Source: JASGDN01 sp049841275 (GTDB taxonomy: Bacteria > Chloroflexota > Chloroflexia > Thermomicrobiales > UBA6265). Taken from it: 64,000 nucleotides of DNA. Both the position numbers and the translations under genes were made by a program. The notes under the pieces were generated by a model that saw nothing but the letters and a program-made list of their open reading frames with translations, was not told the origin of the DNA and made no database searches. The stretch spans positions 17,315-81,314 of the forward strand of contig JASGDN010000061.1 of assembly GCA_049841275.1 (NCBI GenBank). The letters are read 5' to 3'. Below, piece by piece: positions 24,486 to 34,107 of the stretch (positions are counted from its first letter, which is position 1; the number at the start of each line of letters is the position of its first letter).

Positions 24486-24527
24486 CGGTCGTGTGCTCCA
24501 GGAGCCGGCAGAACTGGGCGATCCACG

Positions 24528-25898
24528 CTAGAGGTCGCCATAACGAAGATGTTCCCACGGGCTGACGTGCCGGCGGAAATCGGCCCATTCGGCCCGTTTC
24601 ACGGTCAGCAGCTGGTCGAAGATGTAGGGGCCGATGGCGTTGCGGACGGTGTCATCGGCGGCCAGGGCGTCCAATGCTTCCCCGAGCGTGCTTGGGAGGC
24701 GAGGGACGCCGAGCCGGTTCAGCTCGTCATCGTCGTAGGCGACGAGGTTTTCGTCCACAGGGGCGGGCGGTTCTTCGCCGTTGCGGATGCCGGCCAACGC
24801 GGCTCCAAGCGTGGCGGCGATCAGCAGGTAGGGATTCGCCATCGCGTCCGGGCTACGGAGTTCGATGTCGGCGAGCTGGTCCGGGCTTGCCCCCGGCACG
24901 CGGATGAGCGATGCCTGGCTGACCCGTGCCCAGGTCGCATGACGCGGGGCGCGGTGGCCATCGGCGAGCCGCTTGTAGGAATTGACGGTCGTGCAGGCGA
25001 TGGCGCTCATGCCCTGGGCGTTGGCAAGCTGTCCGCCAATGAAGTGACGCGCTGTTGTGGTGAGTCCGTCAGGCGAGCCGGGGTCGCGCAGGAGATCCTC
25101 GCTGTCCGGATAGCGGAGCAGGCGCTGGAAGAGATGCATGCCGGACCCTGGGGCGTCGGAGAAGGGCTTCGCCATGAAGGTCGCCCGGAGCCCCCGCCGT
25201 TGGGCGATCGAGCGGATGATCTGGCGGGTGGTGGTGATCTGGTCGGCGATGCGGATGCCACCCGCGTGCGTGAGGTCGAGTTCCTGCTGGCCGGGTCCGG
25301 TCTCGTGGTGGGCGCCGCCGACCCCGACACCCATAGCCTGCAGGCTGGCGACGATCTCGTCGCGCGTTTCGGAGAGCACATCCTCACCGATGTCGAAATA
25401 GCCGGCGGCATCGGTCGAGGGCAGGAGCGTGTTGTCTGTCTGACGGCCCTTCAGGAGATAGAACTCCATCTCCGCGCCAACCCGGTAGTCGAACCCCATG
25501 TCGGCTGCCTTGCGCAACTGGGTCTCCAGGGTCGAGCGGGGATCGCCGGCGAACGCCTGTCCGTCGCGGCGCAGGACCCAGCAGAAGAGCTGGGCGCGGC
25601 GAATGGTGCCGTCGCGGACCGGGGCGATGAGCAAGGTCGTGGGGTCCGGGGCGAGGTAGAGGTCGAGTTCGACCTGCCGCTCGCCGCCGGTCAACGCGGC
25701 GCCATCGAACCGATAGCCATGGCGAAAGGTGTATTCGAGGATATTGGCGGGGATGGTCAGGGCCTTCATCCCGCCCGAGATGTCGCTGAACTGGAGGTCG
25801 ACGATGCGGATGTCGCTCTCCGTGATGCGGGCCAGCGCCTCCGCGATGTGTTCTTCGCGTTGCTGGGGCTCCGCCGATCCAAACTCGAAACCGGACAT
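24528..25898 (-). CDS. glnA: Glutamine synthetase family protein (type I-like)
   Basis: This 456-residue member of the glutamine synthetase family joins ammonia or an amine to glutamate using ATP. The active-site blocks are present: GAEMEFYLLKG near 156, HHETGPGQQELDL near 213 and TFMAKPFSDAPGSGMHLFQ near 260. NSYKRL and the ELRSPDAMANPYL arginine region also appear. The NLY adenylylation motif is absent, and the N-terminal loop reads DGAALTGG rather than DGSSI. It may therefore be a GlnA3/PuuA-like relative acting on amines, or an unadenylylated enzyme. The start at 25898 follows AGGAGCCTGAAG. It is divergent from the glutamate synthase gene. Confidence 0.88.
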   Translation of the reverse strand: MSGFEFGSAEPQQREEHIAEALARITESDIRIVDLQFSDISGGMKALTIPANILEYTFRHGYRFDGAALTGGERQVELDLYLAPDPTTLLIAPVRDGTIRRAQLFCWVLRRDGQAFAGDPRSTLETQLRKAADMGFDYRVGAEMEFYLLKGRQTDNTLLPSTDAAGYFDIGEDVLSETRDEIVASLQAMGVGVGGAHHETGPGQQELDLTHAGGIRIADQITTTRQIIRSIAQRRGLRATFMAKPFSDAPGSGMHLFQRLLRYPDSEDLLRDPGSPDGLTTTARHFIGGQLANAQGMSAIACTTVNSYKRLADGHRAPRHATWARVSQASLIRVPGASPDQLADIELRSPDAMANPYLLIAATLGAALAGIRNGEEPPAPVDENLVAYDDDELNRLGVPRLPSTLGEALDALAADDTVRNAIGPYIFDQLLTVKRAEWADFRRHVSPWEHLRYGDL

Positions 25899-26480
25899 CT
25901 TCAGGCTCCTCGTACCAAACGCCGCCGGTATGGAAGGCGGCACTACACTGTTTTCTGAAGGGATTATGTGCGGAGCATCCAAACCCATGCCAGTGGAAGA
26001 CACGAGACGACCGTCGTACCGGGAACGACAACGCCCAATCTGTCGATCCCGATTCAGGAATCATGCATACAGCCTAGCTGCCGGGCGTTGCTTCTGCCCT
26101 GTGCATGCTGTCGAAGTGTTTGGGCATTGCGTCTAAAAAGGACTCATTACGATCTTGGCGTTCCGTACCTGTTTCCGTGACAGACCGGGAAATACACTGA
26201 AAACTCCCACAATGGCGTGGATTGGGTGGGTTGTGTTGCCTGCGGGAGCGGATCGGCGTCGATCGTCTCTCAGGCCTGAGGCGATGCGAACCCAACTGGT
26301 TGTGTCGGATTTCACAATCGCGCCGCGCAGCCACTCGTTTCCGGGGTTACGTCACTCGCGGCTGGCGCTCGCCGGTCCGCCGATCTCTTGCGTCGAACGT
26401 CGTGCGCCACCTGGGACACCCGTCCGTTCATCGGGAACGAGACGCCCATGCCCGCAACGCGCATACGAAGGAATACAGGT
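25899..26480. other. Long divergent intergenic region between glnA-like and gltB
   Basis: This is 582 bases with no supported gene. It presumably contains both promoters and possibly an untranslated leader of gltB. I could not recognise a riboswitch or T-box. The gltB ribosome binding site GAAGGAATACAGGT is at its right end. Confidence 0.45.
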
Positions 26481-29400
26481 ATGACCGATTCGCTCCTGCC
26501 CCGCGTGGATGCCCCGCTCCATTCGCCCACTTACGAACACGATTCGTGCGGTGTCGGTCTTGTGGTCAATATTGCCGGGAAACCCTCTCGTTCCATCGTG
26601 GAGCGGGCGCTGGCCGGGTTGGTGAATCTGACGCATCGTGGTGGCGTGGGGGCGGATCCGCGTACCGGCGACGGTGCGGGCATCCTGCTTCAGGTTCCGC
26701 ATGCGCTCTTTGCCGGCATGGTGAACGGCGCGGACAAGGGTGCGTATGGTGTCGCGATGGCCTTCCTGCCTCGCGACGAGGCGAAGCTGTCGCCGGCGAA
26801 GGGTTTCTTTGCGACTGCCGCCGCGGACCGTGGGCTGGATCTGATCGGGTGGCGCGACGTGCCGGTCGATCCCGCCGTGCTCAGCGAAACAGCGGAGCAG
26901 ACGCGCCCGACCATCGCACAGGCGCTGATCGCGCGGCCAGCCGGGATCGGGGCGGAGGCATTCGAGCATGCGCTGGTGCTCTACCGGCGTGCTGTCGAGC
27001 GGGCAGCGCAGGCGGAGGGCTTCACCGATGCCGATCTCTTCATCGCGTCCTGCTCCGCGCGTACGGTGATCTACAAGGGGTTCTGCCTGCCAGAGGATCT
27101 CGCTTCCTTCTATCCGGACCTCCAGAACCCGGCAGTCGAGAGTGCGATCGCCCTCTTCCACCAGCGATACAGCACCAACACGTTCCCGACCTGGGGCCTC
27201 GCCCAGCCGTTCCGCCTGATCGCCCACAACGGCGAGATCAACACCGTCCAGGGCAACCGCCTCTGGATGCAGGCGCGGACGCCGTCGCTGGCACTGCCCG
27301 GCGTCACCTCCGAGGAACTCTGCCCGGTCGTCTCGATGGCCGGCTCGGATTCCCTCTCGCTGGACAACACCATCGAGCTGCTGAACCTCAGCGACCGTTC
27401 CCTGCCACGGGCGCTGATGATGTGTGTACCGGAGCCATGGGAGCAATATGCGGACATGGACCCGGCGCGGCGCGCCTTCTACGACTTCAACGCTGGCCTG
27501 CTGGAGCAGTGGGACGGTCCGGCGGCGCTTGGCTTTTCCGATGGCGTCCTCGCGGGCGCCACGCTGGACCGCAACGGCCTGCGGCCGTTCCGCTTTTCCA
27601 TCACGGCAGACGGGCTCTTCATCGGTGGCTCGGAGGCGGGCACGGTGGAGATCGACCAGGAGACGGTGATCGAGAAGGGGCGACTCGGTCCGGGCCAGAT
27701 GATCCTGATCGACACGGAGAAGGGCGTTGTCGTTCGCAACGACGAGCTGAAGAACGGGATTGCCCAGGGCCAACCCTACGCGCAGTGGCTGCAGGAGAAC
27801 CGCATTCGCCTCGACATCCAGCCCGAGCCGGACGAGGACTCGCCGGTGCCGCCGGATGCCGACGCCAAGACGCGCGCCGCGTTGACGAAGGCCGATCCAA
27901 AGGTGGTTGCCCGGCAACGGGCCCTTGGCTACACCGCCGAGGACCTGCGCCTGATCGTCACGCCGATGGCGGGCGAGCGCAAGGAGCCGACCTGGTCGAT
28001 GGGCGACGATGCGCCGCTGGCCGTCCTTTCCGATGTGCCGCGCCCGCTCACCGCCTATTTTCGCCAGCGGTTCGCCCAGGTCACGAACCCGGCGATCGAC
28101 TCGCTGCGCGAGCGGCGCGTGATGGCGCTGGATACCTTCGTCGGGCCGCGCGGCAACCTGCTGGCCGAGACGGCAGAGCAGGCGAAGCTGATCCACCTCA
28201 AGAGCGTCGTGCTCTGGCCGAGCGAACTCCAGGCTGTCCGCACGCAGACCGCGCTGAAGGTGGCCGAGATCGGCACCGTCTTTGCGGTCGCGGAGCCGGA
28301 CGGCGCGTTGCAGGCGAAGCTGGAGGCGGTCATCGCGGAGGCCGAGCAGGCCGTCCGCGATGGCGCCCAGGTCCTTGTCTTCTCCGACCGGGGGTTGGAT
28401 GAGCGACATGCCGTGGTGCCAATGCCGCTCGTGATCGGCGGCGTCCATCATCACCTGATCGTGGCCGGCTTGCGCGACCGTGCGGATCTCATCGCGGAGT
28501 CCGGCGAGGTCTTCGACGTGCATCAGCTTGCCGTGCTCATCGGCTACGGTGCGTCGGCAGTACATCCGTGGATGGCGCTGGAGGCCAGTTCGCAACTCGC
28601 TGGACAGCGCGGGTACGAAGACATTCGCCCGCTGGAGTTGCGCCGCAACTATCTCTACTCGATGGAGTACGGCTTCCTGAAGGTCACCTCCAAGATGGGC
28701 ATCTCGACGGCCAGCGGGTATCGTGGCGCCCAGATCTTCGAGATCCTCGGGCTCGGCCCGGAGATCGTGGAGCGGTGCTTCCGGGGAACGCCGTCGCGGC
28801 TCGGCGGTATCGGGTTCGCCGAGGTCGAGGCGGACATCCGGACGCGGCATACGGCGGCCTTTGCCGAGATGGCGGCGCGCTTGCCGGACTTCGGCGTCGT
28901 GAAGTTCAAGAAGGACGGCGAGGCGCATGCCTATGCCCCGACCATCGTCAAGGCCATGCAGAAGGCGACGGCCGAGAACGACCGCGAGGCCTACGAGACC
29001 TATCGCGACCTCGTCCGCCAGCAACCGAAGACGGCGATTCGCGACCTGTTGCGGATCAAGCCGATAGGACCGTCTATCCCGGTCGATGACGTGGAGCCGG
29101 CTTCGGCGATCACGAAGCGATTCATCGTCACGGCGATGTCGCTCGGCTCGCTGAGTCCGGAAGCGCATCAGACGCTCGCCATTGCCATGAACCGCATCGG
29201 TGGCCGTTCCAACTCCGGTGAGGGCGGGGAAGATCCGAACTGGTACGACGACAAGATTGGCGATATCCGGCACAACAAGGTGAAGCAGGTCGCATCCGGC
29301 CGGTTCGGCGTCACCGCGCGTTACCTGACGAATGCCGAGGAGCTGGAGATCAAGGTCGCCCAGGGCGCGAAGCCGGGCGAGGGCGGCCAGTTGCCGGGCT

Positions 29401-31010
29401 TCAAGGTCACGGCCTTCGTCGCCCGCATGCGGCACGCGGTGGAAGGGCTGCCGCTCATCTCGCCGCCGCCGCACCACGATATCTACTCGATCGAAGACCT
29501 TGCCCAGCTCATTTACGACCTGCGCCAGGTGAATCCGAAGGCGAAGATCGGCGTCAAGCTGGTCGCGGAGGCCGGCGTCGGCACCGTGGCGGCGGGGGTT
29601 GCCAAGGCGCGTGCCGACTACATCCTCATTTCCGGGCACACGGGCGGCACCGGGGCGGCGCCGCTCGCCTCGATCAAGCATGCCGGCGTCTCCTGGGAGC
29701 TGGGCTTGGCGGAGACGCAGCAGACACTGGTGATGAACCAGCTGCGGTCGCGCGTCCGCTTGCGCACGGACGGCGGCATCAAGACGCCGGAGGATGTCCT
29801 CTTCGGCGCGATCTTCGGGGCGGACGAGTTCGGGTTTGGCACGTCGATCCTCGTTGCCATCGGCTGCGACATGGCGCGCCAGTGTCACCTGAACACATGC
29901 CCGACCGGGATCGCCACCCAGCGCGAGGACTTGCGTGCGAAGTTCACCGGCACGCCGGAGATGGTGATCGCGTACTTCGAGCAGTTGACCCAGGCATTGC
30001 GCGAGCTGATGGCATCCCTGGGCATCCGCACGCTGGCGGACCTGATCGGGCGGACCGATCTGCTGGAGCCGGTGGAGCTGGAGGGTCGGGCGGCGATGCT
30101 CGACCTCAGCGCGCTCCTGACGGAACCGGTGCCGGCGGAGCAACGCCGCAAGCTGATCGATGTCGACCATAACGCCGACGAGACGCTGGACGATCGTATC
30201 CTCAAGGCGATCGAGCCGCACCTCGCGCGGGGTGAGGCCGTCGAGTTCAGCAGCACGATCGAAACAGAGCATCGTACGGTCGGGGCGCGCATCGCGGGTG
30301 CGATGTCGCTGCTCCGCGAGCCGCGCCCCGATGGCGAGCCGATTCGTCTCGACCGGGTGAGCCTCCACTTCTCCGGGAGTGCCGGGCAGAGCTTCGGGGC
30401 CTTCGCGGTGCCGGGACTCTCGCTCACGCTGGAGGGTGAGGCGAACGACTACGTCGGCAAGGGCATGAGCGGTGGCGAAATCGCCATCTTCCCCATTCGC
30501 AACGCAGCCTTCGACACGCCGCAGGCCATTGCCGGCAACACCATCCTGTACGGGGCGACGGGCGGTACCGTGTTCCTTGCGGGGCGCGTCGGCGAGCGGT
30601 TCGCGGTGCGGAACAGCGGTGCGACGGCGGTGGTCGAGGGGGTGGGCGATCACGGCCTCGAATATATGACGGGCGGTACGGCAGTGATCCTCGGCCCGAC
30701 CGGGCGCAACTTCGGCGCCGGCATGACGAATGGCGTCGGCTATGTCCTCGATGTCGATGGTCGGTTCGAGAGCCGCATCAACGCCGAGTCGATTTCGCTG
30801 GTTGAGGTTCCTGCCAACGAGGCGATCGAGTTGAAAGCCCTGATCGAGCGGCATGTGGAGGCCACCGGCAGCGCCTATGCCTCCAGGCTGCTTGCAGCCT
30901 GGGACGAAACGCTGCCCCGTTTCTGTCGTGTCACGCCCAATGCGGTGCTCGAACTCGCCGTGTTGCGTGCCGAAGCCGAGAAGGAGGCAACTGCGGGCGC
31001 GGCGGACTAG
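26481..31010 (+). CDS. gltB: Glutamate synthase large subunit
   Basis: This 1509-residue protein contains all domains of the GltB large subunit. The class II glutaminase starts with the catalytic cysteine at residue 23 (HDSCGVGLV), released by removal of a 22-residue propeptide. The central linker and FMN-binding synthase domain follow (SGEGGEDPNWYDD near 910; GHTGGTGAAP near 1050). The 3Fe-4S cysteines are in CDMARQCHLNTCPTG near 1130-1143. The C-terminal GXG beta-helix domain has GMSGGEIAIFP near 1330. It transfers glutamine amide nitrogen to 2-oxoglutarate. The small subunit GltD is not in the window. The start at 26481 follows GAAGGAATACAGGT. Confidence 0.96.
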   Translation: MTDSLLPRVDAPLHSPTYEHDSCGVGLVVNIAGKPSRSIVERALAGLVNLTHRGGVGADPRTGDGAGILLQVPHALFAGMVNGADKGAYGVAMAFLPRDEAKLSPAKGFFATAAADRGLDLIGWRDVPVDPAVLSETAEQTRPTIAQALIARPAGIGAEAFEHALVLYRRAVERAAQAEGFTDADLFIASCSARTVIYKGFCLPEDLASFYPDLQNPAVESAIALFHQRYSTNTFPTWGLAQPFRLIAHNGEINTVQGNRLWMQARTPSLALPGVTSEELCPVVSMAGSDSLSLDNTIELLNLSDRSLPRALMMCVPEPWEQYADMDPARRAFYDFNAGLLEQWDGPAALGFSDGVLAGATLDRNGLRPFRFSITADGLFIGGSEAGTVEIDQETVIEKGRLGPGQMILIDTEKGVVVRNDELKNGIAQGQPYAQWLQENRIRLDIQPEPDEDSPVPPDADAKTRAALTKADPKVVARQRALGYTAEDLRLIVTPMAGERKEPTWSMGDDAPLAVLSDVPRPLTAYFRQRFAQVTNPAIDSLRERRVMALDTFVGPRGNLLAETAEQAKLIHLKSVVLWPSELQAVRTQTALKVAEIGTVFAVAEPDGALQAKLEAVIAEAEQAVRDGAQVLVFSDRGLDERHAVVPMPLVIGGVHHHLIVAGLRDRADLIAESGEVFDVHQLAVLIGYGASAVHPWMALEASSQLAGQRGYEDIRPLELRRNYLYSMEYGFLKVTSKMGISTASGYRGAQIFEILGLGPEIVERCFRGTPSRLGGIGFAEVEADIRTRHTAAFAEMAARLPDFGVVKFKKDGEAHAYAPTIVKAMQKATAENDREAYETYRDLVRQQPKTAIRDLLRIKPIGPSIPVDDVEPASAITKRFIVTAMSLGSLSPEAHQTLAIAMNRIGGRSNSGEGGEDPNWYDDKIGDIRHNKVKQVASGRFGVTARYLTNAEELEIKVAQGAKPGEGGQLPGFKVTAFVARMRHAVEGLPLISPPPHHDIYSIEDLAQLIYDLRQVNPKAKIGVKLVAEAGVGTVAAGVAKARADYILISGHTGGTGAAPLASIKHAGVSWELGLAETQQTLVMNQLRSRVRLRTDGGIKTPEDVLFGAIFGADEFGFGTSILVAIGCDMARQCHLNTCPTGIATQREDLRAKFTGTPEMVIAYFEQLTQALRELMASLGIRTLADLIGRTDLLEPVELEGRAAMLDLSALLTEPVPAEQRRKLIDVDHNADETLDDRILKAIEPHLARGEAVEFSSTIETEHRTVGARIAGAMSLLREPRPDGEPIRLDRVSLHFSGSAGQSFGAFAVPGLSLTLEGEANDYVGKGMSGGEIAIFPIRNAAFDTPQAIAGNTILYGATGGTVFLAGRVGERFAVRNSGATAVVEGVGDHGLEYMTGGTAVILGPTGRNFGAGMTNGVGYVLDVDGRFESRINAESISLVEVPANEAIELKALIERHVEATGSAYASRLLAAWDETLPRFCRVTPNAVLELAVLRAEAEKEATAGAAD

Positions 31011-31241
31011 CCTTGGGGGCCGGGACATTACGCGGTCGGGTCTCGGTGGTGTGAGTGCCAGGTTGGCCGAGACGGTCCTTACCAAATCCCGTTCGATAGG
31101 CAAAAGGCGGGACCGTCCATTGTCGGGGCGATCCTCGCAATGGCGACCGGTGATCGCCCCTCCATGGAATGACCGGTCCGGATTGGCAACCTTTTCGGAT
31201 TCGGCTGTAGGGCACGGAACTCGGATCCCAGAAAGATGGAA

Positions 31242-31275
31242 ACGCCCGCCCCGGCACCAGAGCCGGGGCGGGCGT
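31242..31275. terminator. Bidirectional hairpin terminator
   Basis: Perfect 14-base GC-rich arms (31242-31255 and 31262-31275) with a six-base loop lie between convergent gltB and the siderophore ATPase gene. Confidence 0.8.
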
Positions 31276-31304
31276 CGATGGTCGACAGGATCGCCGGGCA
31301 TTGG

Positions 31305-32993
31305 CTACACGGCGATAGCGATCGGTTCCTCATTGGTGAAAGGGTCGGTCTCGGCGCGTTCGACCTCCGCGACTGGAGTGGCGGAGACGGTGCGCACGGG
31401 CATGATCATTACCGAACCGGTCTGCGGATCGATATGGACTGTTGCCTCGATCTCGAAGACCTCTCGCAAGGTAGACGGCGTAAGGACTTGCGACGGCGTG
31501 CCGTGGGCGATCACCTTGCCGTCCTTCATCGCCACGATCACATCGGCGTAGCGTGCGGCCATGTTCAGGTCGTGGAGAATCATCACCACACTGTAGCCAA
31601 GCTCACGGTTCAATTGCCTGGCCATGTCGAGCAGGTCGATCTGGGCGGACATGTCGAGGAACGTGGTCGGTTCGTCGAGCAGGAGGACGGGAGTGTTCTG
31701 TGCCAGCGTCATGCCGAACCAGGCACGCTGACGCTGGCCACCGGAGAGCGCCTCGAGGTCCTGGTGGCGGAACTCGGTGAGGTTCGTGTGGATCAGCGCC
31801 TCGTCCACCCGGTGCTCGTCCGTGGCGCTCCATTGACGGAGGAGTCCCTGATGAGGCACGCGACCCGACGCAACGAGGTCCTCCACCGAGAAGCCGGACG
31901 GTGGCACTGGCCCTTGCGAGAGGAGGGCCATGCGCTTCGCCAGGGCCTTGTGCGAGCCGGAGGCGACCTCCTTGCCATCAAGGGTGATGGTGCCCTTCGA
32001 ACGCTTCAGCAACCGGGCGCAGGAGCGGAAGAGGGTCGACTTGCCGCAGGCATTCGGACCGACAATGGCGATCATCTTCCCGGCAGGCAGGTCCAGTGAG
32101 AGATCGTCGATGATCGTCGTCCGGCCGTAACCGGTACGCAGTCCCTGGATAGCGAACTGGCCAGTGGTTCCGTATGGAGAGGGAGAAGCTATCTCGGACG
32201 CGCTCGATACGACCGTGTTGCTGCGAGGCATGCAGAAGCAGTGGTTGCGCGTACTGTGGGGATAGATGTCGCAGGTGACGCCATAGAGCGCATGGAGGGC
32301 GTCCGGCTGGAAGACCTCATCGGGTGTGCCTTCCTTGACGATCACGCCAGCACGCATCGCCACAATACGGTCGGAGATGCGTGCGGCCTCGTTGATGTCG
32401 TGGAGGACCATCACGATCGTCTTGCCCTCCACCCGGTTCAGGTGCTCCACCAGGTCGAGGACTTCGAGTTGGTGAGCCACATCGAGGAAGGTGGTTGGCT
32501 CGTCGAGCAGCAGGATCGGTGTGTCCTGGGCGACGGCCATGGCGATCCAGGCGCGCTGGCGCTGACCGCCGGAAAGCTGGTCGACAGCGCGCTTGCGCAA
32601 TTCCTGCATGTTGGTGAGATAGAGGGCACGATCGACGGCGGCCTCGTCCTCGGCGGAGGGCGGCTGGAAGAAGGACTGGTGCGGATAGCGTCCCCGCCGG
32701 ACCAGGTCCTCGACCATGATGCCCTGCGGGACGATCGCCTGCTGGGACTGGAGGCCGAGCCGTTTCGCGACCTCGCGTGTCGGATAGGTGTGGATCAGCT
32801 GGCCATCGAGATGAACCTGTCCGGAGACGGGGTCCAGCAACCGGGCGAGCCCGCGCAGGAGCGTGGATTTGCCGCAGCCGTTCGGGCCGATGATCGTGGT
32901 GATCTTGCCATCCTCGATCTCGAGGCTGAGATTCTTCACGATGACGGCGTCGCCATAGCCGAGGGAGAGATCCTTCGCGTCGAGTCGGCTCAT
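31305..32993 (-). CDS. Fused double ATPase of an iron-siderophore ABC importer
   Basis: Two complete FecE/FepC-type ATPase domains lie in one 562-residue chain. Domain 1 has GPNGCGKST near 37, LSGGQRQR near 140 and LLLDEPTTFLD near 162. Domain 2 has GPNACGKST near 315, LSGGQRQR near 420 and LLLDEPTTFLD near 442. A linker with HCFCMPRS joins them around 252-285. FecE-type ATPases are normally single-domain homodimers. Here the fused pair presumably serves the two different permeases encoded just upstream. The start at 32993 is two bases past the first permease stop. Confidence 0.9.
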   Translation of the reverse strand: MSRLDAKDLSLGYGDAVIVKNLSLEIEDGKITTIIGPNGCGKSTLLRGLARLLDPVSGQVHLDGQLIHTYPTREVAKRLGLQSQQAIVPQGIMVEDLVRRGRYPHQSFFQPPSAEDEAAVDRALYLTNMQELRKRAVDQLSGGQRQRAWIAMAVAQDTPILLLDEPTTFLDVAHQLEVLDLVEHLNRVEGKTIVMVLHDINEAARISDRIVAMRAGVIVKEGTPDEVFQPDALHALYGVTCDIYPHSTRNHCFCMPRSNTVVSSASEIASPSPYGTTGQFAIQGLRTGYGRTTIIDDLSLDLPAGKMIAIVGPNACGKSTLFRSCARLLKRSKGTITLDGKEVASGSHKALAKRMALLSQGPVPPSGFSVEDLVASGRVPHQGLLRQWSATDEHRVDEALIHTNLTEFRHQDLEALSGGQRQRAWFGMTLAQNTPVLLLDEPTTFLDMSAQIDLLDMARQLNRELGYSVVMILHDLNMAARYADVIVAMKDGKVIAHGTPSQVLTPSTLREVFEIEATVHIDPQTGSVMIMPVRTVSATPVAEVERAETDPFTNEEPIAIAV

Positions 32994-32995
32994 GA

Positions 32996-34087
32996 CTACA
33001 TCCTCACGTTGGAACGATAGAGTAGGAAGAGGAAGTACGGGGCGCCCACGGCAGCCGTCACCACGCCGACCGGCAGGCTGACGGGCAGGAAGTGCTGGGC
33101 GACAGTGTCTGCTGCCAGCAGGAAGAAGGCGCCCATGAAGGCGGTGAGGATGAGGACACTGCTGGAGAGCGCTCCAGCGAGCATCCGCGCCATGTGCGGC
33201 ACCATCAGGGCCACGAAGCCGATTGGCCCAGCCACGGCGACGGAGACCGCCGCCAGCGCGCAGCCGACCACGATCAGGCTGAGGCGCAGGCGTTCGACCG
33301 GCATCCCGAGCCCGCGCGCGACATCGTCACCGAGCTGCAGGACGCGTAGATACCACATGAGGGCGATGGCCAATGGCAGGCAGATGATGAGGAAGCCGAG
33401 CAGGACTTTCACATCGCGCCAGTTGGAGCCGTAGATCGATCCCATGGTCCAGACGATGGCCGGCCTCACCTGTTCGATCGGGAACCGGACGGTGATGAGC
33501 GTGGTGAGGGCGCTGATCGCGGCGCCGACGCCGATGCCGACGAGGATCAGCCGGTTCGGGGAGATACCGCCCTTCCAGGAGAGGGTGTAGACCAGGAAGG
33601 CGGCAGCCAGGGCGCCGATGAAGGCCGCCAGTGGCAGGAGCGAGGCGCTGAACCCGAAGACGATCCAGAAGACGGCCACCAGGCTGGCGCCGGTATCGAT
33701 ACCGATGATGTCCGGCGAGACGAGCGGATTGCGGACGAGGCCCTGGAACACCGCACCCGCCACGGCGAGCGCCGCGCCGATGAGCATCGCGCAGATCACG
33801 CGTGGCAGGCGCAGCGTGCGCACGATGAAGAGCTGGTCCTCGTCGCCCTTGCCGAAGATGGCGCGGACGACATCCATGAACGGGATCGAGTAGCTGCCGC
33901 GCGTCATGGCGAAGACCGCGAGCGTCATCGTCAGCGCGAGGACGATCAGCGCAATGCCGATGACGCGGAGATTGAGACGAACGGCCAGCGGACCGGTGCG
34001 GATGGTGATGTGTCCCGGCTTGTCGTGCGGGGCCGGGATCTGCTGGCCGGCGGTCGCGGGGGTGGTCGAAAGATCGAGGGTTGCCAT
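32996..34087 (-). CDS. FecCD-family iron-siderophore permease, subunit 1
   Basis: This 363-residue membrane protein has about ten helices and the FecCD signatures LRLPRVICAMLIGAALAVAGAVFQGLVRNPLVSPDIIG near 92-129 and GPIGFVALMVPHMARM near 287. It takes ferric siderophores, or possibly heme or cobalamin, across the cytoplasmic membrane with the partner permease and the fused ATPase. It is preceded after 20 bases by the second permease gene. Confidence 0.92.
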   Translation of the reverse strand: MATLDLSTTPATAGQQIPAPHDKPGHITIRTGPLAVRLNLRVIGIALIVLALTMTLAVFAMTRGSYSIPFMDVVRAIFGKGDEDQLFIVRTLRLPRVICAMLIGAALAVAGAVFQGLVRNPLVSPDIIGIDTGASLVAVFWIVFGFSASLLPLAAFIGALAAAFLVYTLSWKGGISPNRLILVGIGVGAAISALTTLITVRFPIEQVRPAIVWTMGSIYGSNWRDVKVLLGFLIICLPLAIALMWYLRVLQLGDDVARGLGMPVERLRLSLIVVGCALAAVSVAVAGPIGFVALMVPHMARMLAGALSSSVLILTAFMGAFFLLAADTVAQHFLPVSLPVGVVTAAVGAPYFLFLLYRSNVRM

Positions 34088-34107
34088 TTGGTTGCCGCTC
34101 CCGAGCG

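Noticed and set aside
26352..31301. A 1649-residue open frame on the minus strand through all of gltB
   Set aside because: It is exactly antisense to a complete glutamate synthase gene; GC-rich codon use removes stops on the opposite strand. It has no family features.
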